64,000 bases of DNA from Terriglobales bacterium. GTDB lineage: Bacteria > Acidobacteriota > Terriglobia > Terriglobales > Acidobacteriaceae. Shown in pieces: positions 43,713 to 53,276 of the stretch. A model generated the notes under the pieces. That model searched no databases and was not told where the DNA came from. It was given only the letters and a program-made list of their open reading frames with translations. Position 1 is the stretch's first letter. Every line of letters begins with the position of its first letter. Position numbers and translations under genes: made by a program. The stretch lies in NCBI GenBank assembly GCA_035487355.1, contig DATHMF010000030.1, positions 62,001-126,000 on the forward strand, in the 5' to 3' direction.

Positions 43713-45092
43713 TCAGGAAGCCTGTTCCTGGGCCGCCGGCGCAGGAGCTGTTTTGTTGGCTTCGATACGAACCAGCCCGACGCGATGGCCCTCCATTTTA
43801 ACTACGGTGAATTTGCGGCCATCAAACTCCACGGTGTCTCCATTCTTGGGGATGCGTTGCAGGCGGGAGATCACGAAGCCACCCAGGGTCTCAAAGCCTT
43901 CATCGCGGGGAAGCTTCAACTCATAATTCGTTTCCAGGTCACGGATGTTCTCAGCGCCATCGAGCACCATCACTCCCCCGGCAAGAGAGAGCGGAGGCGA
44001 TTCATCCACATCGAACTCGTCTTCAAGCTCGCCCACAACTTGTTCAAGCACATCTTCCACGGTGACCACGCCTACGGTCGAGCCAAATTCATCCACCACG
44101 ACGGCCAGGTGGCGGCGACGCTGCTTGAACTCGGTCAGCAGGTCGGTGAGCGGCTTGGTATCGGGCACCACCAGTACATCACGCATGATGTGGCGAACCT
44201 GCACGGCAGAAGAAGGCGGAAGGGGAGCGCCCGACTTGCGCAAATTGGTAAAGCGCACATACATCAGCCGGGCCACATCTTTGGCATATAAGACCCCGAT
44301 AATGTGCTCCGGCCCGCGCTGCGAGTCATAGACGGGAATGCGAGAGTGCTGATCTTCCACGACACGGCCGGCGGCCTCTTCCAGCGGCATGTCGGCGGGA
44401 AGAGAGAAGATGTCGGGCCGGGGCACCATGATCTCGCGTACGGTGATGTTCCCCAGGTCTAGGGAGCGGTGAATCATGTCTTCCTGGATCTCGGGCAACA
44501 AACCGACGCGGCGGCTTCCGGTGACAATCAGCTTCAGCTCTTCCGGCGAGTGCACTCCGCCTTCGCGCATGCTGCGCATTCCAAAGGCACGTAACACCAG
44601 GCGCGATCCGCGCGTCATTAGATAGAGAAGCGGCTTGGAGAGCGCAATAAAGGCCTCCATCGGTCCGGCCACGGCCAGGGCCACGCGCTCGGCCCGGGTC
44701 AGCGCCAGCGACTTGGGAACAATTTCACCCAGGATGACGTGAAGATAAGTGATCAGGGTAAAAGCAATGATGCTGGCGATGATATGAGCATAAATAGCCG
44801 CATGGGGAATATGCACCAGCAAAGGCTCGATCATGCGGTCTACCGTGGGCTCACCGATCCAGCCCAGCGCCAGGCTGGAGAGGGTGACCCCGAACTGCAC
44901 GGCCAGCAGGACCTCGTCAAAGTTCTGGTGGAGCTTTTGGATGGTGCGTGCTCCGATGCGGCGCAGATCAATAAGCTGCTGGATGCGCGTATCGCGCACA
45001 CTCACAAGGGCAAATTCTGCGGCCACAAAGAAGGCATTGGCTGCAATAAAGAGGAGAACGAGGAACACCCGCAGCAACACGAGCGTAAACAT
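43713..45092 (-). CDS. CNNM/CorC-HlyC family membrane protein
   Basis: 459 residues. Domains in order: DUF21/CNNM transmembrane part (about 1-195, ANAFFVAAEFALVSVRDTR), a CBS pair (about 205-335, REIMVPRPDIFSLP and VRHIMRDVLVVPD), and a CorC_HlyC transporter-associated domain (about 350-440). Family members take part in Mg/Co resistance or efflux, and some are called hemolysin homologues; the ion here is unproven. Confidence 0.9.
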   Translation of the reverse strand: MFTLVLLRVFLVLLFIAANAFFVAAEFALVSVRDTRIQQLIDLRRIGARTIQKLHQNFDEVLLAVQFGVTLSSLALGWIGEPTVDRMIEPLLVHIPHAAIYAHIIASIIAFTLITYLHVILGEIVPKSLALTRAERVALAVAGPMEAFIALSKPLLYLMTRGSRLVLRAFGMRSMREGGVHSPEELKLIVTGSRRVGLLPEIQEDMIHRSLDLGNITVREIMVPRPDIFSLPADMPLEEAAGRVVEDQHSRIPVYDSQRGPEHIIGVLYAKDVARLMYVRFTNLRKSGAPLPPSSAVQVRHIMRDVLVVPDTKPLTDLLTEFKQRRRHLAVVVDEFGSTVGVVTVEDVLEQVVGELEDEFDVDESPPLSLAGGVMVLDGAENIRDLETNYELKLPRDEGFETLGGFVISRLQRIPKNGDTVEFDGRKFTVVKMEGHRVGLVRIEANKTAPAPAAQEQAS

Positions 45093-45371
45093 GGAATGCT
45101 GATTGTAGCATCCTCCGGGCTGGCTATCAGATGCCTGAGTACGGGGGTAAGCTTTCAGGTTTAGAAGTAGAATAGTAGCCGGTAATCTGTGCTTTTATTA
45201 AAGACGAGTAAATGTAAATGTGCATCTATTAAGAAAAAACGCTAACTTTTCCCTCAATTCGTGGTCTAACGGTGCGTACCGAATAGGAATTTTTTTAATC
45301 GAATAGGAACTTTTTCAAAGCGGCTTGCGTATCCCATCCAGCGGTGATCAAGATCTGTCAAGGAGCGGCCC

Positions 45372-46580
45372 ATGGCGAATGGAAACGGCAAAAAGAAGAA
45401 AAAGAAGATAATTCTGGTATCTGGCGGGATTGCTGCAGGCGTCATCATATTGCTCATCCTTATCGCTGCCAAGAGCGGCGGCACGGTCATTGATAAATCC
45501 AAGATCGGAGAGGTCAAGCGCGAGACCTTGGCAAAAAACGTAGTCGCCACGGGTAAGATCACGCCCATTACCAAGGCAGAGATCAAATCCAAGGCTAGCG
45601 GCATCGTCAAGAAATGGTATAAGGACGCGGGCCAGCCGGTGAAGGCCGGCGAGGTGCTGGTGGAGCTGGATAAAGAAGAAATCCTGACCCACGTGCATCA
45701 GGCCGAAGCTGACCTGCAGGCCGCCGAAGCCAGCCGCAACGCCGCGCAGGCCGATGTCAGCCGCGCCACGGTGGATGCCGAAGGTCCCGATGTTCCCCTG
45801 CTGAAGCGCACGTATGAGCGCGCCGAACAGATGGCGAAGGAAGGCGTGTTTTCCCAATCGCAGTTGGAAGATGCCCAGAAGAATTACGAACTCGCACTTA
45901 ACAAGCAGAACGTCGCCCGCGCCAACCTGATCGTCTCAAAAGCCAAGCTGACCCAGGAGACGGCCGCGGTTGCCAAGTCCAGGGCAGCGCTTGAGCAGAA
46001 CAAGCAGGAATACCAATACTCCACCATTGTCGCCCCCATTGATGGAATCGTGCTTTCGCGTGACGTGGAAATAGGCGATGCGGTGAGTTCCATCCTGGTG
46101 ATGGGGTCTGCGGCCACGCAGATTATGACCATTGGCGACATCCACGAAGTCTATGTGCTGGGCAAGGTGGATGAGAGCGATATCGGCAAAGTTACGATGA
46201 ACCAGCCGGCACGGATCAAAGTCGAGTCTTTCAAAGACAAGACCTTCAACGGCAAGGTCACCAAAATCGCTCCCATGGGTGTGGAAAAGGACAACGTCAC
46301 TACTTTCGAAGTACGCGTTTCCATTGATAACCCCGGCGGCGAGTTGAAGACTACCATGACCGCCAACGCCGAGATCATTCTGGAAGAGCATCCTGACGTC
46401 CTCACCGTTCCGGAGGCGGCGATCATCTACGACAAAGACAAGAAAGCTTACGTTGAAGTCGTGGATCCTAAAGCCAAAGAAGGCAAGCGCAAAATCTCCA
46501 TCACGGCCGGCATCTCCAACGGCTCAAAAACAGAAGTCCTCAGTGGATTGAAAGAGAAAGACCAGGTGGTGTTGCAGTAA
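45372..46580 (+). CDS. MacA-like periplasmic adaptor (RND/MFP, HlyD type)
   Basis: 402 residues. A lysine-rich cytosolic start and one transmembrane helix (about 12-33) are followed by a biotinyl-lipoyl-like half (KSKASGIVKKWYKDAGQPVKAGEVLVEL), a long alpha-helical hairpin (about 100-215), the second half-motif (TIVAPIDGIVLSRDVEIGDAV), and beta-barrel and C-terminal domains. Such adaptors bridge an inner-membrane transporter and an outer-membrane channel. Two MacB-like permeases follow, so this is the adaptor of a MacAB-type exporter. Confidence 0.9.
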   Translation: MANGNGKKKKKKIILVSGGIAAGVIILLILIAAKSGGTVIDKSKIGEVKRETLAKNVVATGKITPITKAEIKSKASGIVKKWYKDAGQPVKAGEVLVELDKEEILTHVHQAEADLQAAEASRNAAQADVSRATVDAEGPDVPLLKRTYERAEQMAKEGVFSQSQLEDAQKNYELALNKQNVARANLIVSKAKLTQETAAVAKSRAALEQNKQEYQYSTIVAPIDGIVLSRDVEIGDAVSSILVMGSAATQIMTIGDIHEVYVLGKVDESDIGKVTMNQPARIKVESFKDKTFNGKVTKIAPMGVEKDNVTTFEVRVSIDNPGGELKTTMTANAEIILEEHPDVLTVPEAAIIYDKDKKAYVEVVDPKAKEGKRKISITAGISNGSKTEVLSGLKEKDQVVLQ

Positions 46581-46588
46581 GGCGTTAA

Positions 46589-46612
46589 GTCTAAGGGCTT
46601 CGCAGCCACACA
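46589..46612 (+). repeat. Partial copy of the CTAAGGGCTYCGCAGCC repeat
   Basis: TCTAAGGGCTTCGCAGCCA lies 8 bases after the adaptor stop, like the heads of the repeats at 26848 and 34015. The second hairpin is missing here. Confidence 0.4.
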
Positions 46613-46649
46613 TTCTGGCGAAAATAGCCGTCTCTTCGAGAGGGAAGCG

Positions 46650-47906
46650 ATGAATTTGCGTGAAATCTTCCGCCAGACATTCACGGCTATTCGCACCCAC
46701 AGGATGCGCAGCTTCCTTACCATGTTCGGCATCGTGTGGGGCATGGTATCGGTGATTCTGCTGGTTGGCCTGGGACTCGGATTCGGCCGCGACCAGCAAA
46801 ACCGGATGAAATCTCTGGGCACAGATGTAGTCATCGTGTGGGGCGGAAGAACCAGCGAGCAGGCAGGCGGTTATGCTGCCGGACGCGAAATCCGCCTGTG
46901 CATTGATGACGCTCGTGCCATCCAGGCTGAGTGCTATTCGGTCAAAGCCGTCAGTCCGGAGTTGCGGCAAAGCCTGCCCGAAACCAGCCAATTCAACGCT
47001 GCCAACCGTCCGGTGCGCGGTGTCTGGCCTGTTTACCAGAATTTTCGCTCTCTCCAGATCGGTGAAGGACGTCTAATGAGCGAGGAGGATGAAGCCGAAG
47101 GCAGGCGCGTGGTTATTTTGGGACATGACGCAAGAGAGCAGCTCTTTAATGGACAGCCCGCCGTGGATGCAACCCTGATGATCAAAGGGCTGCCCTACAC
47201 CGTCATTGGGGTTCTGGCCAAAAAGAAACAGAACAGCAGCTATGGCAGCGGGCAAGACGACACCCAGCTTTTTGTTCCCTATGCCGCCATGGCCCGCGAT
47301 TTCCCCCGTGCCACCGGGGCGGGCGTGACCCGCGACTGGCTTAACAACCTGGTGTTCGAAGTGGAAAACCCAGATGAACATGAGCAAGCCGTGCAACAGG
47401 TATACCGCACCTTGGGCAGGCTTCATCACTTTGAGCCCACAGACAAAGACGCTTTATTCGTGTGGGACACGATGAACGCAGCCAAGCTTCTTAGAAGAAT
47501 TTTCAGCGTCATGACCCTTTTTTTCGGCACGGTTGCGATTACGACTTTGAGCCTGGGCGGAATCGGGGTCATGAATATCATGCTGGTCTCAGTCACGGAG
47601 CGTACGCGTGAAATTGGCGTTCGCAAGGCCCTGGGCGCAAGCCGGGGAGACATCCTGCGGCAGTTCTTTGCCGAGTCTGCCCTGCTTACGTTGCTCAGCG
47701 GCGCCCTGGGGCTGATTTTCGGAGTAGGGTTTTGTGTTTTGTTGGAACAGGTTTCCTTGCCCGAGTTTATTCCACATCCTGTGATTTCTCTGGTTGCCGT
47801 AATCGCTGCGCTGTTCACGCTCTCGGTTCTTACCGTCACGGCCGGCATGGTTCCGGCCATGCGCGCCGCTGACCTGACCCCGGTGGAATGCCTGAGGTAT
47901 GAATAA
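46650..47906 (+). CDS. MacB-like ABC permease 1 (MacB_PCD + FtsX, no ATPase domain)
   Basis: 418 residues. A first transmembrane helix (about 20-40), a large periplasmic MacB core domain (about 45-280), and three C-terminal helices of the FtsX type. The family motif SVTERTREIGVRKALGA (near 315-331) is intact. It lacks the N-terminal nucleotide-binding domain of true MacB. Its TAA stop is directly followed by the ATG of permease 2. Confidence 0.92.
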   Translation: MNLREIFRQTFTAIRTHRMRSFLTMFGIVWGMVSVILLVGLGLGFGRDQQNRMKSLGTDVVIVWGGRTSEQAGGYAAGREIRLCIDDARAIQAECYSVKAVSPELRQSLPETSQFNAANRPVRGVWPVYQNFRSLQIGEGRLMSEEDEAEGRRVVILGHDAREQLFNGQPAVDATLMIKGLPYTVIGVLAKKKQNSSYGSGQDDTQLFVPYAAMARDFPRATGAGVTRDWLNNLVFEVENPDEHEQAVQQVYRTLGRLHHFEPTDKDALFVWDTMNAAKLLRRIFSVMTLFFGTVAITTLSLGGIGVMNIMLVSVTERTREIGVRKALGASRGDILRQFFAESALLTLLSGALGLIFGVGFCVLLEQVSLPEFIPHPVISLVAVIAALFTLSVLTVTAGMVPAMRAADLTPVECLRYE

Positions 47907-49169
47907 ATGCCTTTGAAAGACATCGTGGTCCAGGGCTGGGAGTCGCTGATGCGAAACCGCCTGCGCTCGGCCTTGACCATGCTGGGAATCGTGTGGGGCC
48001 TGGTTTCGGTGGTGATCCTGCTGGCCTACGGCGAAGGACTCGGCAACAGTGTGTTCAACGCGTTCCTGGGGCTGGGAAATGACGTCATCATGATGTGGCC
48101 GGGACAGACCAGCATGCAGGCGGGCGGCGAGCGCGCCGGGCGCAGGATCAAATTTACCTACGATGATGTGCAGGCGGTCCGCGACCAGGTGCCCATTGCA
48201 AAAAACGTGAGCGCGGAATCGGACAACGGCCTGGGCTACAAAATTAACAATCGCGTAATTTCAGTGATGACCAAAGCGATTGAATACCCTTACGGAGCGA
48301 TGCGCAAGCTGGAGGTAGAAGATGGGCGCTACTTCGAGGAGAGCGACTTCAGCGAAGGCCGCCACGTGGTCATCTTTGGAGCGGATGCGGCCAAAAAAGT
48401 CTTCAACGGAGCGCCCGCTGTGGGAGAAGATGTTGATATTCAGGGCCTGCGTTTCGAGGTCATCGGAGTTTTACGCAAGAAGATCCAGGATTCTTCCAAT
48501 AACTGTCCTGATAACCAATGTGCTTTCATTCCGTTTCCGCTGATGCGCGACGTGACTGACCCTCCACAACGCAATCCGGACATGATCGTCTTCCAGCCGG
48601 TTTCTCCCGAGCAAAACAAAAAAACCGTGGCTGCAGTGCGGGCGGTCCTGGCCCAGTACCACCACTTTGATCCCAAGGACGACAAAGCCACTCCGGAGTG
48701 GGATACCGTTGAAGATGGCCGCGAACTCCGCCAGTTTACGATTGCTCTTGACGTATTGTTAGGCCTCATTGGCGCGTTGACCCTGGGCGTGGGCGGCGTG
48801 GGCGTAATGAACATCATGCTGGTTTCGGTGACGGAGCGGACGCGCGAAATTGGATTGCGCAAGGCCCTGGGGGCGCGTCCGCGGCATATCCTGATGCAAT
48901 TTTTGGCGGAATCGCTGGTGCTGACCTTTGTCGGAGGCGTTATCGGTATGCTGCTGGCCTTGATCATCGCGCATGCGGTGCCTCCCATGCCGCTCTACAG
49001 CGATATGGAAAAGACCCTGAACCACGAAGGAGACATCTTTCTGCAAACTTCGACCATGGTCATGGTGGTTTCTTTTGCCATCCTTTCCATCGTTGGCGTC
49101 TTCTCCGGCTTCTGGCCCGCGCTGAAGGCGGCACGCATGGACCCCATTGAGGCATTGCGTTACGAGTGA
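47907..49169 (+). CDS. MacB-like ABC permease 2
   Basis: 420 residues, same architecture as permease 1 and clearly paralogous: VWGLVSVVILLAYGEGLGN near the N terminus, a periplasmic core, then SVTERTREIGLRKALGARPRHILMQFLAES. It abuts permease 1 without a gap. The CAP-domain gene overlaps its stop by three or four bases. The pair could form a heterodimer using an ATPase encoded elsewhere. Confidence 0.92.
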   Translation: MPLKDIVVQGWESLMRNRLRSALTMLGIVWGLVSVVILLAYGEGLGNSVFNAFLGLGNDVIMMWPGQTSMQAGGERAGRRIKFTYDDVQAVRDQVPIAKNVSAESDNGLGYKINNRVISVMTKAIEYPYGAMRKLEVEDGRYFEESDFSEGRHVVIFGADAAKKVFNGAPAVGEDVDIQGLRFEVIGVLRKKIQDSSNNCPDNQCAFIPFPLMRDVTDPPQRNPDMIVFQPVSPEQNKKTVAAVRAVLAQYHHFDPKDDKATPEWDTVEDGRELRQFTIALDVLLGLIGALTLGVGGVGVMNIMLVSVTERTREIGLRKALGARPRHILMQFLAESLVLTFVGGVIGMLLALIIAHAVPPMPLYSDMEKTLNHEGDIFLQTSTMVMVVSFAILSIVGVFSGFWPALKAARMDPIEALRYE

Positions 49170-50047
49170 TTGCATTACGAGTGTATGCTAGTGCTGTGCG
49201 AGTAGTTTTCCTTTTGTTCTTAATCGTCAGCAGCGTTTGCCTGGCGGGCGCATTGCAGAACGCCGGAGCCCAGAGCGTCGAAAATAATTACAAAGACGCT
49301 GACGCTGATCCTAGTTCGTCGTCGCAGCTTACCTCCGATGAAAGCGAACTCTACACTCTGGTCAATCAAGAGCGGAAGAGCCAGAACCTGCCTCTATTTA
49401 CACTGGATGATCACCTGATCATCGCAGCACGCAAACATTCCCGGGAAATGGCAAAGCTGGGCAAACTCTCACACAAATTTGCTGACGAACTTGCTTTGGC
49501 GCCGCGGCTGGCGCAGGCCGGCGCCCACTTTGATTCCGTCGCGGAAAATGTCGCGAATTCTGATTCCCCGCAGAGCGCCCACACTGAATTCATGCACTCT
49601 CCCGGACATCGCGCTAACCTGCTGAATCCCGCCTACAACGCAATTGGCATTGGCATCGTGGAGAAAGGCGACCAGATTTACGTTACGGAAGATTTTAGCC
49701 ATCGCGTCCCTGAGCAAACTACCGAGAACATCGAAGCCCAAATCTTGAAGCAGATGAACCAGGTCCGTTCCCACAGCGGGCTGGCTGCATTCGTGCGTGG
49801 TGATTCTTCTCAACTGCGCGCAGCCGCATGCAAGCCGGGAATCACGCCCCACGCCGCCATGCGCTATCTTCCGGTAGAGGGCTTCATGGTGGTTTTCAGC
49901 CAGGCTGAAGCCCGAGATTTACCGGTTCAATTGAAAAAAGTTGCAGAAGACCCCGTGGCGAAGCATGTTGCCATTGGCGTTTGTTATCCGCCGGAGTCGC
50001 AGCAGGGATTCGCCATGTTCACGGCCCTGGTGGGGGTGTACAAATGA
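49166..50047 (+). CDS. CAP (SCP/PR-1) domain secreted protein
   Basis: 293 residues from GTG 49166, whose GTGA overlaps the TGA of permease 2. A signal segment (about 10-34, ending AGAQS) precedes a CAP domain (about 60-185): LYTLVNQERKSQNLPLF, AARKHSREMAKLGKLSHK, ENVANS..AHTEFMHSPGHRANLLNPAYNAIGIGI. Its histidines and glutamate match the CAP cavity site. The rest (190-293) is unassigned. It may be exported on or linked to the MacAB-like system, a guess from position alone. Confidence 0.85.
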   Translation: MIALRVYASAVRVVFLLFLIVSSVCLAGALQNAGAQSVENNYKDADADPSSSSQLTSDESELYTLVNQERKSQNLPLFTLDDHLIIAARKHSREMAKLGKLSHKFADELALAPRLAQAGAHFDSVAENVANSDSPQSAHTEFMHSPGHRANLLNPAYNAIGIGIVEKGDQIYVTEDFSHRVPEQTTENIEAQILKQMNQVRSHSGLAAFVRGDSSQLRAAACKPGITPHAAMRYLPVEGFMVVFSQAEARDLPVQLKKVAEDPVAKHVAIGVCYPPESQQGFAMFTALVGVYK

Positions 50048-50557
50048 CGGGGCGATCACGCAGTGGCGATCTTAGGGACCCCTCGGTTTGGCACAGCAGC
50101 AACATCCAGCCTGTTGGTATCACCGTGATATCAAACGCTTCACTCTTGGGTAATTGTAGGTCATCATTGTTCCCGGAAGTGTATCTGGCATTCAAGAATG
50201 CGGGGGCGCGTGCCCCAGCGGTCTTTGAAAATTCGCAAAAAGCAGTACTCAGTAGCCCCTCAGCAACGGCCCGCGGATGATATCTATTTAGTAAATACTG
50301 CAGACCGTACGGGCTGGCTCTGCAAGTGTCCCATCACGATAGCGGTTTTCTCCAGTAAATACGGGGCAATCACGTTGTTTCAGGAGGTTCTAACCACTTG
50401 CATGCAAGTGGGGGCGAGGTGAACCTGCCTGGAGCAATAGAGGGATCGGGGTGGGTAATTAAATGGTAAACGATTCACTTGCGCGGTGCCGATTTGATTG
50501 AACTGTTATTTCGAGGATGAAGCACGGCCGGGGACGGCTGTGCTTCACGAGCTATAG
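50048..50557. repeat. Repeat-bearing intergenic region upstream of ispG's 3' end
   Basis: 510 bases without a credible gene. Contains GCATTCAAGAATGCGGGGG with GTCTTTGAAAATTC (50188-50234), an inverted relative of 19203-19254; the 18-bp palindrome CCACTTGCATGCAAGTGG (50394-50411), related to the CACTTGC repeats at 18817 and 19053; and the hairpin at 50518-50547. Confidence 0.6.
50518..50547 (-). terminator. Strong hairpin downstream of ispG
   Basis: A 12-bp stem TGAAGCACGGCC (50518-50529) / GGCTGTGCTTCA (50536-50547), one G-U pair, six-base loop, ten bases past the ispG stop. There is no good T-run on the minus strand, so it may be a REP-like hairpin rather than a strict intrinsic terminator. 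A smaller relative (GCGCGGCC / GGCCGTGC) lies at 29843-29865. Confidence 0.5.
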
Positions 50558-51811
50558 TTATACTTTGACGGCGACTTCGGCTTGTTCTTTGGCGCTGTAG
50601 TGCGAGTCAACATATTCATCGAGAATCTTGATGAATTCAGCGACGATGCGATCGCCCTTCAGCGTGGTCATCAACCGGCCATCTACGAACACGGGCGCTT
50701 TGGGTTCTTCAAATGTGCCTGGCAGTGAGATGCCGATATTGGCGTGCTTGGATTCGCCCGGCCCATTGACCACGCAGCCCATGACGGCGAGCTTCATCTC
50801 TTCCACGCCGGAGTATTGCGTCTTCCACACCGGCATTTTTTCGCGCAGATAGGTTTGGATCTGCTCCGCCATCTCCTGGAAGAAGGTGCTGGTGGTGCGC
50901 CCGCATCCGGGGCAGGCTGTGACCTGCGGAGTAAAGCTGCGGATACCGAGTGATTGCAGAATCTGCTGCGCAACAACTACCTCTTCCGAGCGGTCGCCGC
51001 CGGGAGCAGGAGTGAGCGAAACGCGGATGGTATCGCCAATGCCTTCCTGCAGCAGGATGCCGAGGCCGGCCGTGCTGGCGACAACGCCTTTGTTTCCCAT
51101 GCCGGCTTCGGTGAGTCCCAGGTGCAGGGCATAATCGCAACGGGTGGCCAGAGAGCGGTACACATCAACTAAATCCTGCACGCCGCTGACCTTGGCGCTG
51201 AGGATGATCTGATCGCGCCGCAATCCGTATTTTTCGGCCAGCGCCGCCGAGCGCAATGCGCTCTCAATCATGGCCTCCATGGTGACCTCACGCGCGTCTT
51301 TCATCTGGTCTTCAGGCAGGCGGGCATTTTCATCCATCATGCGGGTCAGGAGCTGCTGATCGAGCGAGCCCCAGTTCACGCCGATGCGCACCGGCTTCTG
51401 GTTCTTTACGGCAACTTCGATCATGGTTTTGAAGTTGTCATCGTCTTTTTTGCCGATGCTGCAGTTGCCGGGGTTGATGCGATATTTGGAAAGGGCCCTG
51501 GCGCAGTCAGGATATTTGGTGAGCAGCAGGTGTCCGTTGTAGTGGAAGTCTCCGATGATGGGCACGTGGATATTTTGCCTGGCCAGGCCTTCCACGATGG
51601 GAGCCACGGCCTGGGCGGCGGCGTCATTATTTACGGTGACGCGCACCAGTTCGGAGCCGGAGCGCGCCAGCGCCGCCACCTGTTTGATGGTACCTGGCAC
51701 ATCGGCCGTGTCGGTATTGGTCATGGATTGCACCACAACCGGCACATCGCTGCCGACACGCACACCCCCGACATTGACGGTTACAGACTTCCTGCGCTGA
51801 ATTGTTGCCAT
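50558..51811 (-). CDS. ispG: 4-hydroxy-3-methylbut-2-enyl-diphosphate synthase IspG (GcpE)
   Basis: 417 residues. An N-terminal TIM barrel holds [28 protein letters not shown] and [15 protein letters not shown]-terminal 4Fe-4S domain has CPGCGRT and [11 protein letters not shown], whose three Cys and one Glu bind the cluster. It converts MEcPP to HMBPP in the MEP pathway of isoprenoid synthesis. It is the last gene of the uppS-cdsA-dxr-rseP-ispG run, separated from rseP by 100 bases. Confidence 0.95.
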   Translation of the reverse strand: MATIQRRKSVTVNVGGVRVGSDVPVVVQSMTNTDTADVPGTIKQVAALARSGSELVRVTVNNDAAAQAVAPIVEGLARQNIHVPIIGDFHYNGHLLLTKYPDCARALSKYRINPGNCSIGKKDDDNFKTMIEVAVKNQKPVRIGVNWGSLDQQLLTRMMDENARLPEDQMKDAREVTMEAMIESALRSAALAEKYGLRRDQIILSAKVSGVQDLVDVYRSLATRCDYALHLGLTEAGMGNKGVVASTAGLGILLQEGIGDTIRVSLTPAPGGDRSEEVVVAQQILQSLGIRSFTPQVTACPGCGRTTSTFFQEMAEQIQTYLREKMPVWKTQYSGVEEMKLAVMGCVVNGPGESKHANIGISLPGTFEEPKAPVFVDGRLMTTLKGDRIVAEFIKILDEYVDSHYSAKEQAEVAVKV

Positions 51812-51911
51812 ATCTTATGAGTGTAGCTGCAAGGGCAGCAGCCCTGCAATGTTTCCGTGGCTTATAGACGAAAGTGATATCCCGGGGTTTCGCGTGCAAT
51901 CCGAACAGTTT

Positions 51912-53252
51912 CTACATGTGCGGCAGAAGTTTACCCAAGGCGGTCTTCGTAATGTCGTTGTAAATTACGACCGCGGCAAAAATAATCAGAAACACAAAAG
52001 CAGCCTGGTAAACCCGTTCTTTGACTTCGCGTCGTATATCGCGCCGCATGACCCCTTCGACAAGCAGCAGCAGAATCAGGCCGCCATCCAGAATTGGAAT
52101 AGGCAGAAGGTTAAAAATCCCCAAGTTAAGGCTGATGAGACACATGAGTTCGATGAACGGCAGAAAGCCCTCATGTGCGACCTTCCCCGACATCTGCGCA
52201 ATACCGATGGGGCCGGACATTTGGCGGATGGAAACCTGGCGGCGCAATAATTTCTGCAGAACTTCAATGATCAGCGACGAGGCATTCTTATTCCATTCAA
52301 GCGACTTCACGAACGCAGCTGAAAACGGAAGCCGGTCGGCATGCATAGGATCGGAACGCAGACCAACGCGGTAGCGCTGTTGCCCGTTGTCGTCGGTGAG
52401 TTCTGCTGTCATCTTGAAATCCATGAGTTTGCCATTACGGTTGACCGTCACTGTGACTGGCTGGTCCTTCACCTGCTGAAGACGATCGAGCAGGTCATGC
52501 GAGGAGTTAGAAGGAGCATGATCAACCGCAACGATCACGTCATCAATCTTGATGCCGGCTCTGATTGCGGGCCTATCTGGTTCAAGCTCAGTGACCTTAA
52601 AGGGCTGGTCGGGCGCGATGCCCAATTGATCGAAAACCGGAACTTCACTGCCGGCAATCACAACTTGTTTGGGAAGGACCTGGTTTCCGCGTTGCACATC
52701 GAAGCGGAATGGTTGTCCTACACTGATGGCCATCTCATCGAGGACTTTCTCCCACGTCGGGTTATTGATGCCATCCACGCGCACGATGCGGTCATTGGGC
52801 TGCAAGCCGGCCTTAGCGGCAACCGAATTCTCTTGCACACTCAGGATGGTCGCCGGCTGATCAAGAAAAAATGGATGCTCATAGCGCACCATGTACACGC
52901 CGGTGAGAACGGCAATGGAGAATAGAACGTTCATCGCTGGCCCGGCAATTGCAATGAAGAAGCGCTGCCACCGAGGATGCGCCATGAACTCGCCGGGATC
53001 GCCGGTGCTGGCCTCCATCGGGTTCTCGCCCGACATTTTCACGTAGCCTCCCAGAGGCAGCACGCTTACGCGATAATCGGTATCGCCACAGCGGAAGCCG
53101 AATAAACGCTTGCCAAATCCAAGCGAGAAGACCTCAACGCGCACGCCAAAGAGCTTGGCCGCGGCATAGTGGCCGAACTCATGGATGAAGACCAAAGTCC
53201 CCAACATCACGATCACGTCGAAGACAGGGTTAGTGAGTAAGTAAGAAAGCAT
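51912..53252 (-). CDS. rseP: Site-2 intramembrane metalloprotease RseP
   Basis: 446 residues. The zinc site HEFGH (24-28) lies in the first membrane segment, with LDGG in the NLLPIPILDGG motif near the C terminus as the third ligand. Two PDZ domains lie between (about 115-300; VAAKAGLQPNDRIVRVDG and AIRAGIKIDDVIVAVDH). RseP cleaves anti-sigma factors and leftover signal peptides within the membrane. It follows dxr by 24 bases. Confidence 0.95.
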   Translation of the reverse strand: MLSYLLTNPVFDVIVMLGTLVFIHEFGHYAAAKLFGVRVEVFSLGFGKRLFGFRCGDTDYRVSVLPLGGYVKMSGENPMEASTGDPGEFMAHPRWQRFFIAIAGPAMNVLFSIAVLTGVYMVRYEHPFFLDQPATILSVQENSVAAKAGLQPNDRIVRVDGINNPTWEKVLDEMAISVGQPFRFDVQRGNQVLPKQVVIAGSEVPVFDQLGIAPDQPFKVTELEPDRPAIRAGIKIDDVIVAVDHAPSNSSHDLLDRLQQVKDQPVTVTVNRNGKLMDFKMTAELTDDNGQQRYRVGLRSDPMHADRLPFSAAFVKSLEWNKNASSLIIEVLQKLLRRQVSIRQMSGPIGIAQMSGKVAHEGFLPFIELMCLISLNLGIFNLLPIPILDGGLILLLLVEGVMRRDIRREVKERVYQAAFVFLIIFAAVVIYNDITKTALGKLLPHM

Positions 53253-53276
53253 ACAAAATCAAAGTTCCTAACGATT

